A program made the translations under genes and the position numbers. From Abelmoschus esculentus (lineage: Eukaryota > Streptophyta > Magnoliopsida > Malvales > Malvaceae): a stretch of 64,000 bases of DNA. Positions 11,474 to 24,259 of this stretch are shown here, piece by piece. The notes below the pieces were generated by a model, which had not been told where the DNA came from, did not search any database, and was given only the letters and a program-made list of their open reading frames with translations. Where the stretch lies: NCBI GenBank assembly GCA_035048815.1, contig JAUCBN010000007.1:193501-257500 (forward strand), written 5' to 3'. Numbering within the stretch: position 1 is the first letter of the stretch; the number at the start of each line of letters is the position of its first letter.

Positions 11474-14400
11474 TTAATCATCAGGGCGTTGGATCTCACC
11501 CATCAAGATGCGGTTGCTGGTAACCTTGAAACCCAGCAAGGCAGGGTTAATCTGTTTTCCCTTCTTCCCCTTTTTCTTGCCACTTCGAGGAGCTTGTGAA
11601 GTGGCAGCAGCATCGGATGATGGCTCGAAAGCAGATACGTATGCTGCTGCTGCATCGGTTCCATGATGATGAGCTGGCTTCTTAAGAATATCCATGAATG
11701 ACGATGCCTCAGACACTGCAGCATCATTATAAGATGAGGTCCTTCTCATACCTGCATCGTTCTTTCCCGATGCCGGAGTTTCTGTGCTCCTCTTTGCACC
11801 TGCATTCATTGCCATGCCTTCCTGTCTTCCTTCTGCACAACATTAAATCGAACAAATGATTTTGCAATTAATACATGCAAGGACGAACATGTATTTTACA
11901 GTTTACTGTTAGTCTTTTCTATATATTAAAGAGGATATCATACCATAAGAGGTTGCAACGCTTTTCTGCTTCCTAAGAACTATGTTTTGTTCGGAAAAAA
12001 CATTCTGGGATGACGAAACTTGTGAAGCTTTATCACTAAAAGAACCATGCCGAATATGGGTTCTAACTTGTAGATCACCACGGTCCAAAGATGTCTCCAT
12101 GTGCTCAAAGTCATCGGACCCTGACACAGAACCACTCCTAGAAATCATGCCTTTCAATCCACTTCTCTTCTCCTTACCATCCAATTCAACTAATTCTTTG
12201 TCCACGGCAGGTTTTGCAATCGACCTAGCACCTGCATAACTACTAGAAAACGGATCTCCAGAGCCCAACATGAATGACTGTTCTTCGGCAAATGAGATGG
12301 AGTTTTGAGGGCCTTCTGAAAATGAACTGTTTACATGAACTTCCTGATCTGTGAAATGATTGAAAGGTAAATTCGAAGACGAGGTCGAATATTGATAATC
12401 TACTTCTGATGACTGTGTGGATTGAACACTAAGATTTTTGTGAAGAAGGTCCATTAAAGCTTTCTTAGAGTTTTCATGAATCCCTCCAGCTGATGTCCAA
12501 GTGCTGGAATCAACTTCGGGTTCCCGTCTTTGCAGGTCTGCTTCAAGACTTAATTGTTGCATTTGTCTTTCCGCCCAACTATTTTCTAGTTGCCCATTTT
12601 GCATAGACTGGTAGCTCTCAATTAAATCTGGATGAGAAGCATACACATCATCCGGAATTTGTCGGCCAAGAGAATGGTTACCAGAAGAAAATTGACCCAG
12701 TTGGTTGTTTGAGTGCAAATATAGATGTTCAGATGGATCTACAGAATTTACAGTGTCTACTTTGCCAAATGCTGTAGCACTGGGGTCAAAAGCCCCTCGC
12801 TGCTGTTGGTCCAGTAAAGCTTGATTCCTTTTAAGATTGCCAAACTGCTCTTCCATAGATGAAAATCTCTTCTGGTGAAGATCTGAACCATTTGACCCCG
12901 TGGATTGAGCCTGGGGATGAATGCTAGGATTCCTAACAAACTGGCCAACTTCATCACCTGACCAAGAACCAGCATGTTGTCTATCCCCCTCCATACCTAA
13001 TTGTTGGTTCAATGCCCTAGATAACTGCTCCCCTTGAAACTGTTTGCGTTGAAGACGAAGCTGATGATCTGAAGGAAGCATATTCCCATACTTTGCTTGT
13101 AACATGAAATCCAAAATATCAACCTGATGCCCTTGGACTGCACCCTGATTAATCTTTGCTTGTATAATCTGCTCCAGTGATGAATCCAAGTGCCTTGAAG
13201 CATGAGAATTCTGTTGCAACTCACTCAGAAGATTCCTACTTGACTGAACATGATCAAGCAGGTTGCCTCTAGTAGAATCAAATATGTGTTGGCCATAACC
13301 AGATTCAGACATTTGATGCTGTAGCAACTGACTAAGCAGTAACTCTCGATCTTGAGACGGCTGCTGCTTAAGATGATGTTGTTGCAATTGCTGCAACAAT
13401 TGAATTTGATGGTTATGAAGCTGCTGCTCCCGCAGAAGTTCCAGCTGTTGTTGTCGCCGAAGTTCAAGTTCCAGCTGCTGCTTTCGCTGAAGTTCCAGTT
13501 CCAGCTGCTGCTGCCGTCGCTGAAGTTCCAGCTGCTGCTGTTGCCGCTGCTGAAGCTCCAGCTGCCGTCGCTGCCGTCGCTGAAGTTCCAGCTGCCTCTG
13601 TTGTTCAAGTTGAAGTTCCAAAAGATGTTCCATATGCGGATCTGAAAGATGGATTGACTGCTGGTGATTGAGATTCTTGCTTTGCATCAGATCAAAACTA
13701 TGAGCTTTCTTGGCACCATAACCAGCTGAATGTGGAAGGGGATGAAGCAAATGATTTTCCTCTTGAAGTGATTCACTGGTCAACTTTTGTGACATTAGGT
13801 GCTGTACCAAGTCCAAACCACTGTGCTCTTGTTCCCTGTGAGCAAAGGAATTGCCTAGACCGATGTTAGGATTAAACACAGCATTTATTCTATGATCATT
13901 AGGCCAAGCATCTGGAAGTAACTCATCACCACGATGAGAAGGTACATTGGTTTTTAAAAATTCATTTGCAATTGGAAGATGGCTAGAAGGATTGCCAAAA
14001 GGATCTTTAATTTCAGCAGAAACGTTAAAAGGCTCAGCACCAGCACTTCCAGGCCTAACAGGAAAGATAATTTCTGCATCACACAAGAAAAACAGGAATC
14101 ATTATCAAACTCAATAACTAATAAAATCAACAGTAGGTCCAACCCGTTAAGTTTACCATCTGCATGAGTAGCACCAAATTTACGAAGCTTTTGATCTTCA
14201 GAATACTGATGCTCAGAAAGATAACTTTGAGAAGGCCCTCTTAACTGAATAGTACCAGAACTTTCAAAAGCAGACAAAAACTGCTGCTGCTCATGTCCAA
14301 CGGCAGACAAAAACTCTGGAAAAGAAGATATGCTCTCTTCCAAGATTCCTTCAAAACGATCAGGTATCTGCATTCTTGTAACTGCACTAACAGTGGAGGC

Positions 14401-16674
14401 TGAACCAGTATTCATCTTTAGGTGAGGCATCACTTCACCAAGTTCCTGAAAAGATGCACCGTCAGGAGCATTTGCTAATCGAACAGGTAAGTCTGTGCCA
14501 AAATAGCCTTGCTCAAACCATGAAATTATGTCTATCCCCAGATATGGTCCCTGAATTACCCCTTGAGGATCAAGATAGCACAAACTCAACTCCTCAGGAG
14601 GGGCAGTACTTCCAAGTGAATATGCCTCATTATTTCCCTCAACATTTATCTGGTTGTGACCAAATAGAGAGCTTGAGCCTTCAGGAAGCCCACTGACCAC
14701 TTCAAATTGCATGGATGATACATTGTCCTTCACGTTAGAGTCTTTTTCCATTTTCATATCAGCTTCTGGTCGATTATCAAAAGATTTTAATCCATCCTTG
14801 TAATTTGCGGACACATCAATCTCTTTCTCTGACCCCAATGAATTGGTTACATCAATACCAGATAGTTTCACATATTTTTGTCCACTTTCATTTGAATTAT
14901 CCATTTCTGTAAGGACAAGCAAAACAAAACATGTATGTTATCACTTAATGGACTGCTGATAGCAAACAACTAAAACTGAAAGTTTCCTACCCTTCAACAA
15001 AACCATCTGTGAATCCGACACACAAAATGTCTCAGTATGATTCCCTTGATAATTAATGTTTACAGCAGCCTTCTCACCAGATTCAACACTGTCCTCCCTG
15101 TTAACCAAGAAACATTGTTTTTCTTCACCTGAAATAAGATCAATAAGACACAGATTAGGAAAGGAACATAATTTTCAACATAAATGAAACACTAGCAACA
15201 TTGCTTTCATCTGATCCCTACTCGTGTCTATAAATGAGTCGCAGATCCCGTCATTGCTTCTAGTTTTTCCTTTCCATATATCATCAAGGGCGGCCTGTAA
15301 GAATCAAGCAAGCAAATTTGAGGCAACCATATAGAAGGGGAAATGGGTAGATTTTTCTTCTACAAAATCAGATTAGAAGCTTCATACCTTTCCCTCTGCA
15401 TCAGGAGGAACAAAAGCCAAAGGCTCAACAATTTCATTTTGTGTTATTCTTGATGAATGATCCATCTCATCAGGTAGGATGTCAAAATTTGGAGCAGCCT
15501 TTTGCTTGCGGTAAATGTCAAGGAGTTTTCCTCTTGGGTAGCAATATGCATTCAAGGTCTTGTTTTTATCCCCAAGAAGAGCTCCAGTGACAGAAACAGA
15601 TAGTGGCTTTCCTCGTCCTACTGTAAAACCCACATTTGATCTCTCAACTTGTCCCCTCTCCAAACTGAATCCTGGAGCACTGCGGTAAGAAGAAGACCCA
15701 CCTGCATGAACTTCCAGACGATGACGTGGCCTCCATTTATCATGAGAATCATTATCACGCTTAGAAGCTAATCGACCCCCGCTAGCAAGAGTTGATTTAT
15801 CGGAAAGGGCATCTTCCTTCTTAGCTTCTGTCCTCTTCCCGTTTCGAGAATCCTTTTCTTTGTCTTCAAGACCCCATCTTGAAGACCACTTATTCTCTCT
15901 TCGCGATTCAAGCCCTGAACCACGACCACTAACATCCTGCCATCGGTCAGAAGACAAGTTCTTATTTTCCAAAACATCCATCGTTGATGAAACCCTTCTG
16001 CCAAGTAAGTTAGTTTCTCTCTCCTCTTCACGCCAGTGGCGACTGCTTTCAAGATCGGGTGCAGCCCTCCTCCATTCTTTCTTGTCCTGAGAACCATCTA
16101 AACGCCAACTATCTCTCATATTTGGATCACCAGAGGTTCCATGGGGTAACAAATTCGGTGATTTCAAATCCTGTTGAGAGTAAACAAATTATACCACAGA
16201 AACAATACAAAATCAAAATGAAAAAAATAGCCACAAGCTACAAGTCAAATACATATTTCCGATCAGCATTAAACAATGAAAATTATACTTCCGCTACATA
16301 ATAGTAGATAAAACTAGAAACCAACAAATTGAACAGTCATATTCCAATCCGTACCCTAAAAAGAATTTGATAAAGATAAGTAAAAGTTTCATACCCCAGC
16401 AGGTAACATCTTAGCATCAGCTACTTTAGAGTAAAGCCATTGAGGAGACAAAGGTATGCTGCTCTCCGAAGTTGGTTGATCTAATGGTCACAAAAATACA
16501 TAATAAAATTGAAATCGGAAACCAGATACGATTGAAATCCAAAGTTTGAGTATAAAAATGAGAGACGAAAAACTTTCTTTTAAAAGGAAATGTAACAATA
16601 CCTTTTGGTGAGAGGTCAGAGACGATTTTGGAAGATAGGATATCATCGGGCAGATCGAATTTTCCGTTGTCCAT
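11474..16674 (-). CDS. EXA1: GYF-domain translation regulator, EXA1/PSIG1-like, 8 exons, 1463 residues
   Basis: Coding exons: 16674-16602, 16480-16395, 16170-15388, 15294-15222, 15128-14991, 14906-14157, 14073-11944 and 11832-11474. They total 4392 bp. The N-terminus MDNGKFDLPDD and LSPQWLYSKVAD match the family. Residues 264-270, YPRGKLL within YPRGKLLDIYRK, fit the canonical eIF4E-binding motif YxxxxL(hydrophobic). The GYF domain lies at about 490-548 (YLDPQGVIQGPY, ISWFEQGYFGTDLPVRL). A Gln/Leu/Glu-rich stretch at about 783-875 should form a coiled coil. The C-terminus carries GKKKGKKGKQINPALLGF and VTSNRILMGEIQR, as in EXA1. Arabidopsis EXA1 is a cytoplasmic protein that binds eIF4E-family proteins, tunes translation of immune receptors and is needed for potexvirus accumulation. 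As I remember it, that protein is longer, about 1700 residues, so internal disordered segments are probably shorter here. Confidence 0.93.
13415..13640. repeat. CTG/CAG-rich imperfect repeat encoding the Gln-Leu-Glu stretch
   Basis: On the plus strand, the words CCAGCTGCTG, TTGCCGCTGCTG and AAGTTCCAGCTG repeat in multiples of three bases. They lie inside the largest exon of the EXA1-like gene and encode QLELQRRQ-like units. Length variation between accessions is likely, but cannot be judged from one sequence. Confidence 0.8.
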
Positions 16675-19253
16675 TGGGGAAAATGAAAGCTGATAGAATC
16701 TGAAAGGCGGAGATCGGAGCGGGATAAATGGCAGCGTTTAAGGTTGAGAGAAACAAGAACGAGGAGAGGGATCAGATGGCAGAGAAATAAGGGTCGGAAG
16801 AGATGATGATTACGCACAGAGGGGGATGGCTAGGGTTTGTGAAGTGAAGGATTGGGTCTGATTTTGATAACGAACAAATATTTTTTTTGTCCTTTGAAGA
16901 TAGGGACCGTAAGGCTTAATTCTTACACGAAAGAAAATGAGTAAACAAATAACTAGAACTTGTGCGCTGCGCTGGAAATGTTTGTTTATTTACAACTGAG
17001 TTCACTAAATTATATATAATTACACTTTGCCCATCCGATATGTATAATATATATATTTATTCCGCGAGCCCTTTAACGAACGGTTGTTGTTTTTAGAGTT
17101 CACGGGTTTAAGCATCAGTGATGTCAGTAGAGTGATTGAACGACCAATATTAAATGGTAGAGATTATATCAAATGATAGTTAAGCTATAATACGGGTATT
17201 TTGTCCGAATTCGAATATAAAATAAGATCATAAGTAAATATTAAATATAAATAAATAATATTACTCAAGAACAACATGGAGATTAGGGAAGATCATGTTA
17301 TATTCGAAGACATCGTTGAGGCAAGCCAAAAACGCGTGTCCTGAACTTGGTTCGCCAATTACTCATGTAAATGTCATTACACATCTTGACATCCATTGTA
17401 ATATAAAATTTTTACTTTAGTTGTATGTCATTTGTTGTTTCCAGCACTTCCGTTTTTGATGTTATAATTTATATGTTGAAATAAATTAAATACTTAAGGA
17501 AGTAAATATTATTTGAGTTATTAGAATTAAAATTATTCCTTTGATCGATTTTAGTGAACTAGGTACTTTGTCTTTTTGTTTTATGAAATTAAATTAGTCT
17601 TTTTAAAAATAGTTACTTTAATTAAATAAATAATTAATAGAGAGATAATTATAGTAGCGATGACATGTTAATCATATATCTTGAATATACTAAGCGATCG
17701 GTGTTTTGACGTAACATAACGTTGATTAAAAAAGTGTACTTTGATATCGCATTCGACGTGTCATCGAAACCTAGAAAATGATAAATAATTTAAGGTTAGA
17801 ATTAAATAAAATCAATTAGGTAAATAATTAGAAACACCAATAGTATTATTAATTTTGTTCAGTGTTGAGATGGTACTGTCCTCGGATGTTATCATAATAC
17901 ACTTGGTGAAATTAATAATTTAATAGGGTTTAAATATTTAATTAATGGAGCCTTATAGTTTAGAACTTAAAATGAACAAGATAATAACCGGTCATGCATT
18001 TAAAATCTTTTGGGACAAAACTTATATTTCTTTAAATACGAGTTAAGGTTTCCTATCTAGTGGACATCTTATTCAAATTCGTATTTAAAAGAAATATATT
18101 TTCTTATCCAAAAGGATATTCTCATTCGAACAATATTTATTTGACAATGACAAATTAAATTAATATTATTATTCAAAATGCCCAAATGCCACGTGTAATT
18201 AAAAAGGTACCGATCTCGGGTGCTCGTAAGGGTTGTCCTTACGCGTAACCGACTCTCAAACCCAAAATGTTTTAAAAAGAATCTCTGATTTATTTTATTG
18301 TGTCTGGTCTACTAAAGTGGCCGGTGACGACTCTAAATTTTTTTAAAAATTAAAAGAATACATATTTTTGACACGATCCTGATTTTCATACTTCACAATA
18401 AAAAATGGTAAAAATTTAATTTTTCTAGAATCACTCGCCAGACTATTTTTTACACTAATATTTATAACTTAAGATTTAAAATATAATTAATGAAACATAA
18501 TTTTTTAAATATATAACTAATTATATTCTATTTAAAATTTAGATAAATATTAATAATACAAATCCTTAAAATTCTTATTAAAGTGAATAGCATGACTCTT
18601 ATGGAGTATGATTTAGGTAATTTTAGCCATGCGAATAGTGGGCTTGAACTGGCTCTAGAAATCTAACATCATTGGGCCGAGATTCAACACGATAATCGAG
18701 AACAATTATTACAACAATTTTCATGGTCCTTGTCTGTAATTAGTCAGAAGACAAGATCTGCAGGCTAGACAACTGCATCGAACTCAACTCGATTGTGTGT
18801 CGGGATGAGAAGATAGAAACTACAAGTAACTATCTGATGAGAATTGTCTACTCTTTAGATTTTAAATTGTTTGAATTTGAATGTCTAATGCTATATTTAT
18901 AGGGATTTACGAATTTGTTATAATTTCTTCCTTCTTTTTTCAAGATCAATTGTTTACAAGAAAGTTTACTGGGTGTTTTTTCCTTCAGATTTTATGGGAA
19001 TTTGAATTGGACGTGTAATTACAGAAGAATTATCCTTCAGTTTTGTTAGATTAGTGAATCACGGTTGGTTACTTTGAAACTCCTTGTGAATTTCCAGCAA
19101 AATATGTTCAATTATTTTCTTTTTTGATATAGAATTCTTCGCTTGTTAGGACATGTTATTACACGTTTTTATGAGATAATTAGACTGGTTCTGCATTTGG
19201 ACAGTGTGAGAAGGAATACACCATTGTCGAATTTACTGTCATAGTGAATTATA
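16675..19253. other. Shared upstream region of the divergent EXA1-like and MKK3 genes
   Basis: It holds the EXA1-like leader (about 16675-16830) and the MKK3 leader (probably within 18880-19253). The rest is AT-rich with one LTR-like remnant at 18205-18355. A short upstream ORF, ATG at 19103 with seven codons, precedes the MKK3 start if the leader begins that far up. No coding exon was recognised. Confidence 0.6.
18205..18355. repeat. LTR-like remnant, copy A
   Basis: It contains in order GGGTGCTCGTAAGGGTTG, GCGTAACCGACTCT, a T/A-rich stretch, TGTGTCTGGTCTAC and GTGACGACTCTAAAT. The same ordered blocks recur near 27270-27420 and 29335-29475. Plant Ty3/gypsy LTR ends with this style of CGTAACCGACTC...GGCGACTC word order are known to me, but the family assignment is an inference. 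Confidence 0.6.
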
Positions 19254-22200
19254 ATGTCGGGATTAGAAGAGTTGAGGAAGAAGCTAGCGCCTTTATTCGA
19301 CGCCGAGAAGGGCTTCTCGGCTGGATCGACCCTTGATCCTTATGATTCATACATGGTAAACTTCGCCATTGATGAGTTGTACGTGATTATGTTTTTATCA
19401 TTGTGATCCTTACATAAATGTTTTTTTGTTTTTGGGAATTGTTCGAAGCTGTCCGATGGTGGAACCGTCAACTTATTGAGTAGATCATATGGAGTGTATA
19501 ACATTAATGAGCTTGGGTTGCAAAAATGTACATCTTCACCCGTGGACGATACGGATCAAGGTGAAAAGACTTATCAGTGTGCGTCTCATGAGATGCGGAT
19601 ATTTGGGGCTATAGGTAGTGGTGCAAGCAGTGTTGTTCAAAGAGCTATGCATATTCCCTCGCATAGAATTCTTGCATTGAAGAAAATTAATATATTCGAG
19701 AAGGTAATTTTGCCGCAAAGATGTAATTGTTTGTCGCTTGAAAGCCAGCTAGATTTATTAAGATAGTGAAGAGCATCATTTGTTTTGTAGATTTGATTTA
19801 CATCCATATTATTTTTTTCATATTAGGAGAAAAGACAACAGCTTTTGACGGAAATACGAACACTTTGTGAGGCACCTTGTTCTGAGGGCCTTGTGGAATT
19901 TCATGGAGCTTTCTATTCCCCGGACTCGGGGCAAATAAGCATAGCTTTAGAGTACATGGATGGAGGGTCACTGGCAGATATCTTAAGATTGAGGAGAAGT
20001 ATACCGGAACCAGTCCTTTCATCTATGTTTCAGAAGCTCCTGCAGGTAGATAATATCTCGCATTGTTCCTGTTTTGGTTTTCCAAATGAAAAAGGTTGTG
20101 ACTGGCCTATATATGCTGCATGTTTTTAAGTTGAAACCCCATCTCATATCATCTAGGGACTGAACTACTTGCATGGAGTTAGGCATTTGGTTCACAGAGA
20201 CATCAAGCCTGCAAATTTGCTTGTAAATCTTAAAGGGGAGCCCAAAATAACAGATTTCGGCATAAGTGCTGGCCTAGATAATTCAATGGCAATGGTTAGT
20301 CATTAGATATTAAAAAGTTTTGCTTGCTTTTTTCTTTGCTGTCATTACCTTTGGTTATAACTTATAACTGCTTCGGACTTGTTGTTAGTGTGCTACCTTT
20401 GTTGGAACTGTTACATACATGTCACCCGAGCGAATTCGAAATGAGAGCTATTCTTATCCTGCTGATATATGGAGCCTTGGTCTTGCTCTCTTTGAGTGTG
20501 GCACTGGAGAATTTCCATATACAGCCAATGAAGGACCTGTTAATCTCATGTTGCAGGTAATATACCAATTCCTTTAATACAGATCTTTCAACATTGAATG
20601 TTGCCTAAAACTTTACATTTTTCAGTTAATTTATTCTGACATTAAATTTTCTGAATTCCCGTGGAAGATCTTGGACGATCCATCCCCATCACCACCAAAA
20701 GACAAATTTTCACTGGAGTTCTGTTCATTTATTGGTGCTTGCCTGCAGAAGGATGCAGATGCCAGACCAACAGCTGAGCAGGTAACTTGTATTTGTTAAT
20801 AAACCTGGACTCATTTGTGAGTTTCAGGGTATGTATCTGACTTGGATTTGTTAATACCCCCCCCTAAATTTCTATATATTTGGAGAGTCCTTGAAGGATC
20901 ATAGCCTCGTATGTGTCTGGATGTGTTGGATATGGGTGTCGGACATCGATAATTCAAAAAAAAAAAAAGAGTTAGAACAAAATAATGTGTGTAAGTTCAA
21001 ACTTAGCAAGTGATGAACTGATATTGTCTGATTGCAGCTTCTTTCGCATCCCTTTATCAAAAAACATGAAAATGCTAGAGTTGACTTAGCATCATTCGTT
21101 CGGAGCGTTTTTGATCCAACGCAAAGACTGAAAGATTTGGCTGATGTGAGTATATTGACTCTTATTTGACATTACATTTGGACTGTTACGTTTGAGCTCA
21201 AGTGCTTAGTTGTTTCTTTTTCCCATTATCACGTAAGATGTAAGCATGGAATTCGAGATATTCTTTTGAGCTTCAAATATGGTCCAATTTATTTAAACCC
21301 TGCTCCTGATTAGATGGTCAAAGTAGAGAATATCAATCATTATTTATGGTGGCTAGCAGGATGATATCTGTTTAAAGATTTTTCTGTTGCTAACAGTCGG
21401 AACGCCTGCCACCAAGAATAGAAAATGTGGTGTATATGGTCTCGCCTGATTTGTCTATTAGTTTTTCCATCCGAGTACGTTCACTAACAAATATTTAATT
21501 CTTTTTTCTAAAATTTGAAGGTAAGATGAAATAGATGGTCTGGTTATTACTATGATTAGGCATTTAAGTCTGATTTTTTTCGATTTAACATATTAAAGTT
21601 ACCGGAACTTGGAATTCACATATTATTTATCTTTCTATTTATTTATGCTTAATACTAACAGCAATATTCACATTATCAGATGTTGACATTACACTACTAC
21701 TTACTATTTGATGGACCGGACGAAAATTGGCAGCATGCAAGGACCCTGTACTATGAAGATTCAACTTTTAGGTAACAAACTATCAAGTGCCTTCCTATCA
21801 TTGTTTTCATGGTACAACAGTAGAATAACGTTGTGATTTAAGATAATTAACATTTATTCTCCCTACTAATGTATTACCATGGTGATACATACGACATTAG
21901 TGTAAGCATGAACAGAAACATTTATGCAGAAGCTAATTGAGAAGTTTAGGATGCCATTTAAAAGCTTTACAGTTGAATGTCCATGTGGCAAAAGTATTTT
22001 AGTTATGATTTTTTTTTTAAAATTTGGTGAATATTTACTTTTTTATTTTCAGTTTCTCGGGGAAGCAGTTTATTGGTCCAAATGATATCCATGCGATGTT
22101 GTCCAGTATCCGGAGCACATTAGCTGGTGACTGGCCCCCTGAAAAGCTTGTGCATGTTGTAGAAAAACTTCAGTGTCGTGCTCATGGTCAAGATGGAGTA

Positions 22201-22413
22201 GCGATCCGTGTCTCGGGATCCTTCATCACCGGAAATCAGTTTCTGATTTGTGGGGATGGCTTACAAGTAGAGGGCATGCCTAACTTTAAAGATCTTTCTA
22301 TTGATATTCCTAGTAAGCGAATGGGTACATTTCAGGAACAATTTATAATGGAACCAGGCAAGCTCATCGGTTGCTACGTTATAGCTAAACAAGAGCTTTA
22401 CATTATTCAATAG
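19254..22413 (+). CDS. MKK3: MAP kinase kinase 3 (MKK3, group B), 9 coding exons
   Basis: Exons: 19254-19355, 19449-19703, 19827-20045, 20157-20294, 20389-20556, 20668-20781, 21038-21145, 21680-21771 and 22053-22413. They total 1557 bp, 518 residues plus stop. The kinase domain shows GAIGSGASSVVQ (Gly-rich loop), LALKKIN (ATP lysine), HRDIKPANLL with catalytic D207, DFG at 225-227, S235 and T241 in the activation loop (S-x5-T), and TYMSPERI. The C-terminal third (exons 8-9) is the NTF2-like domain that sets plant MKK3 apart from other MKKs. MKK3 phosphorylates MAPKs, including the group C MAPKs, in ABA, jasmonate, light and wounding signalling, and it controls seed dormancy in cereals. Every catalytic residue that I can check is intact. 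Exon phases are almost all zero, as expected. This is a confident call. Confidence 0.96.
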
Positions 22414-23339
22414 GAAAACCACAAGCACACTCTCCTCTCAGGTTAGTAGTTCTCGACTTGTTCACAAAATCTATGCTAACATCCGATTTCTTCTTGCCAT
22501 CGGATTAGTTATTGCAGTGATGCAAATGAGAATTTCCTCTTATTTTAGCTATACTACTTCAACTCCCTCCTTCCATTGTTGAATATCTATAGCATGTAGT
22601 GCATGTTGATATTATGCAGATTGTAGTAAACCGCACGTTCTGCTTTTGTAACATATAAGATAGCACTATTGCCATGGTTGTTTATTTATTTTCTTAACTT
22701 ATCAATACACAGATGTGGACTGACTGATATCGAGTCCTTTTATCTATATTTATCATTGAAACAGCAGTCGATCGAAGTTGGATATTTATGATGTTACGTT
22801 TTTTTGCATACATATTTACAGTTGGCTGTTGTGATTAATTCACCAACGAAGATTAGGTGTGCGCCCCATGCACGGGTGTATATATAATATACATAAGAGT
22901 ATTAGAATTACAGTGTATCATGTGTCTCAAGATTTAATGAATAAAATTTATCAAAGATTTTATTGATTAAATTTTTTAATTTAAAAACTTAATTGATAAT
23001 TTTTTTGATTTAAGAGTTTAATCAATATAAAAAATATTATTAATTAAATTATTTTTTTTAATTTAAAAACTTCTTAAAACTTTAAGTCAAAAATATTATA
23101 CAAATATAACAATCAAATATTGTTGTAATTATATAAAAATAATTTGCATAAACACGATAAAAATTCAGGTGTCATGTCATCGTACCTCCATGAATTCCAT
23201 TTCTTAACTGATCAGCAGTTCATGGATAATATATATTTGGCATCTTGGTCCAAAATTTCAACCTTTTTGCTTTGACTATATTCTTACACTCTGTTTTATT
23301 GTTTTCGAAATATGTCTGCTTACAACAACCTGTACCTTT
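22414..23339. other. 3' flank of MKK3 and AT-rich spacer
   Basis: About 300 bp is likely MKK3 3' untranslated sequence. From 22850 the DNA becomes a run of TTTAATTTAAAAACTT-like words, without any coding or RNA feature that I can support. Confidence 0.6.
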
Positions 23340-24030
23340 ACTTGAAAATGCTAGGGAATCAGTGAGTATAGATTTCATACAAGGCATTCTCATGTCCAGA
23401 AACACAAGCAATATCTTGTTGGTAGTTGACAGGTCGATCAAGTGTGATCATTTCTTAGGTTGGCTCATTTTTTTACAGATAGAGAGGTGTTTTTTTTTAA
23501 AATGTGCTCAAGCTTCATGAGATGCCTCTTAATATTATTTGTGATCGAGATAAGATTTTTATGAGTTATATTTTACAAGAGTTTGGGAGTATCAAGTCTT
23601 CAACAACATACCATTCAGAGACTGATGGCCAGATAGAAAGAGCCAATAAATGCTTAGAAATTTACCTAAGATGCATGACTGGAGAAAAACCAAAGGAATG
23701 GAGAAACTGGTTCCATTTAACAGAGTGGTGGTATAATTGTTTATCACTCATCCATTCAAACTTTCCCTTATCAGGTTTTGTATGGACAAGAGCCCCTTTT
23801 ACATGTGCCATATATTGCTAGAGATTAAGTGTAGCCTCAGTAGATAGAAGTCTACAACAAAAAGAAGTTGCTTTGAAGATACTGAAGTTCCCTCTATAAA
23901 GAGCTCAGGTGAGGATGAAGAACCAGTCAGATGAAAGGAGAGAAGAGTGTTAGTTTCAGGTTAGAGAGAGAGTCTTCCTCAAGTTACAACTTTACCCAAA
24001 CTTGTCAGAAACTTGTCAGAAAGATAGGGA
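23340..24030 (+). mobile_element. Ty3/gypsy-type retrotransposon relic (integrase fragment)
   Basis: Two short frames in different phases together give a piece of an integrase core. One frame (around 23371-23460) carries the D-containing start with the VVVDR-like strand. The next (23504-23821) carries the CDRD region and the TDGQ-ER-N block around the catalytic glutamate. Stops and a frame change break it, and neither LTRs nor reverse transcriptase are present. A degraded C-terminal part continues to about 24030. It is dead and ends about 230 bp beyond the stop codon of the coiled-coil gene. Confidence 0.8.
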
Positions 24031-24259
24031 CATTGTAACGGGTCAAAGAAGAGGAGTGAAAAGTCAAGCCAACTGTCAAGTTTGTTTTATTTAGCCGTTA
24101 AGAAGTTATTTTTATTATTGAAATGTTGTGTTTTACTCTTTTTTTTGTTATTGAAATGCTTTGTTTTACTGGTTGTTTTGTATCATGTTTTATATCCTGA
24201 AAACCTTATGGAGGAAGCTATGGAATGAATGAAAAAGAATCCTCTTCTCTATATTTTCT

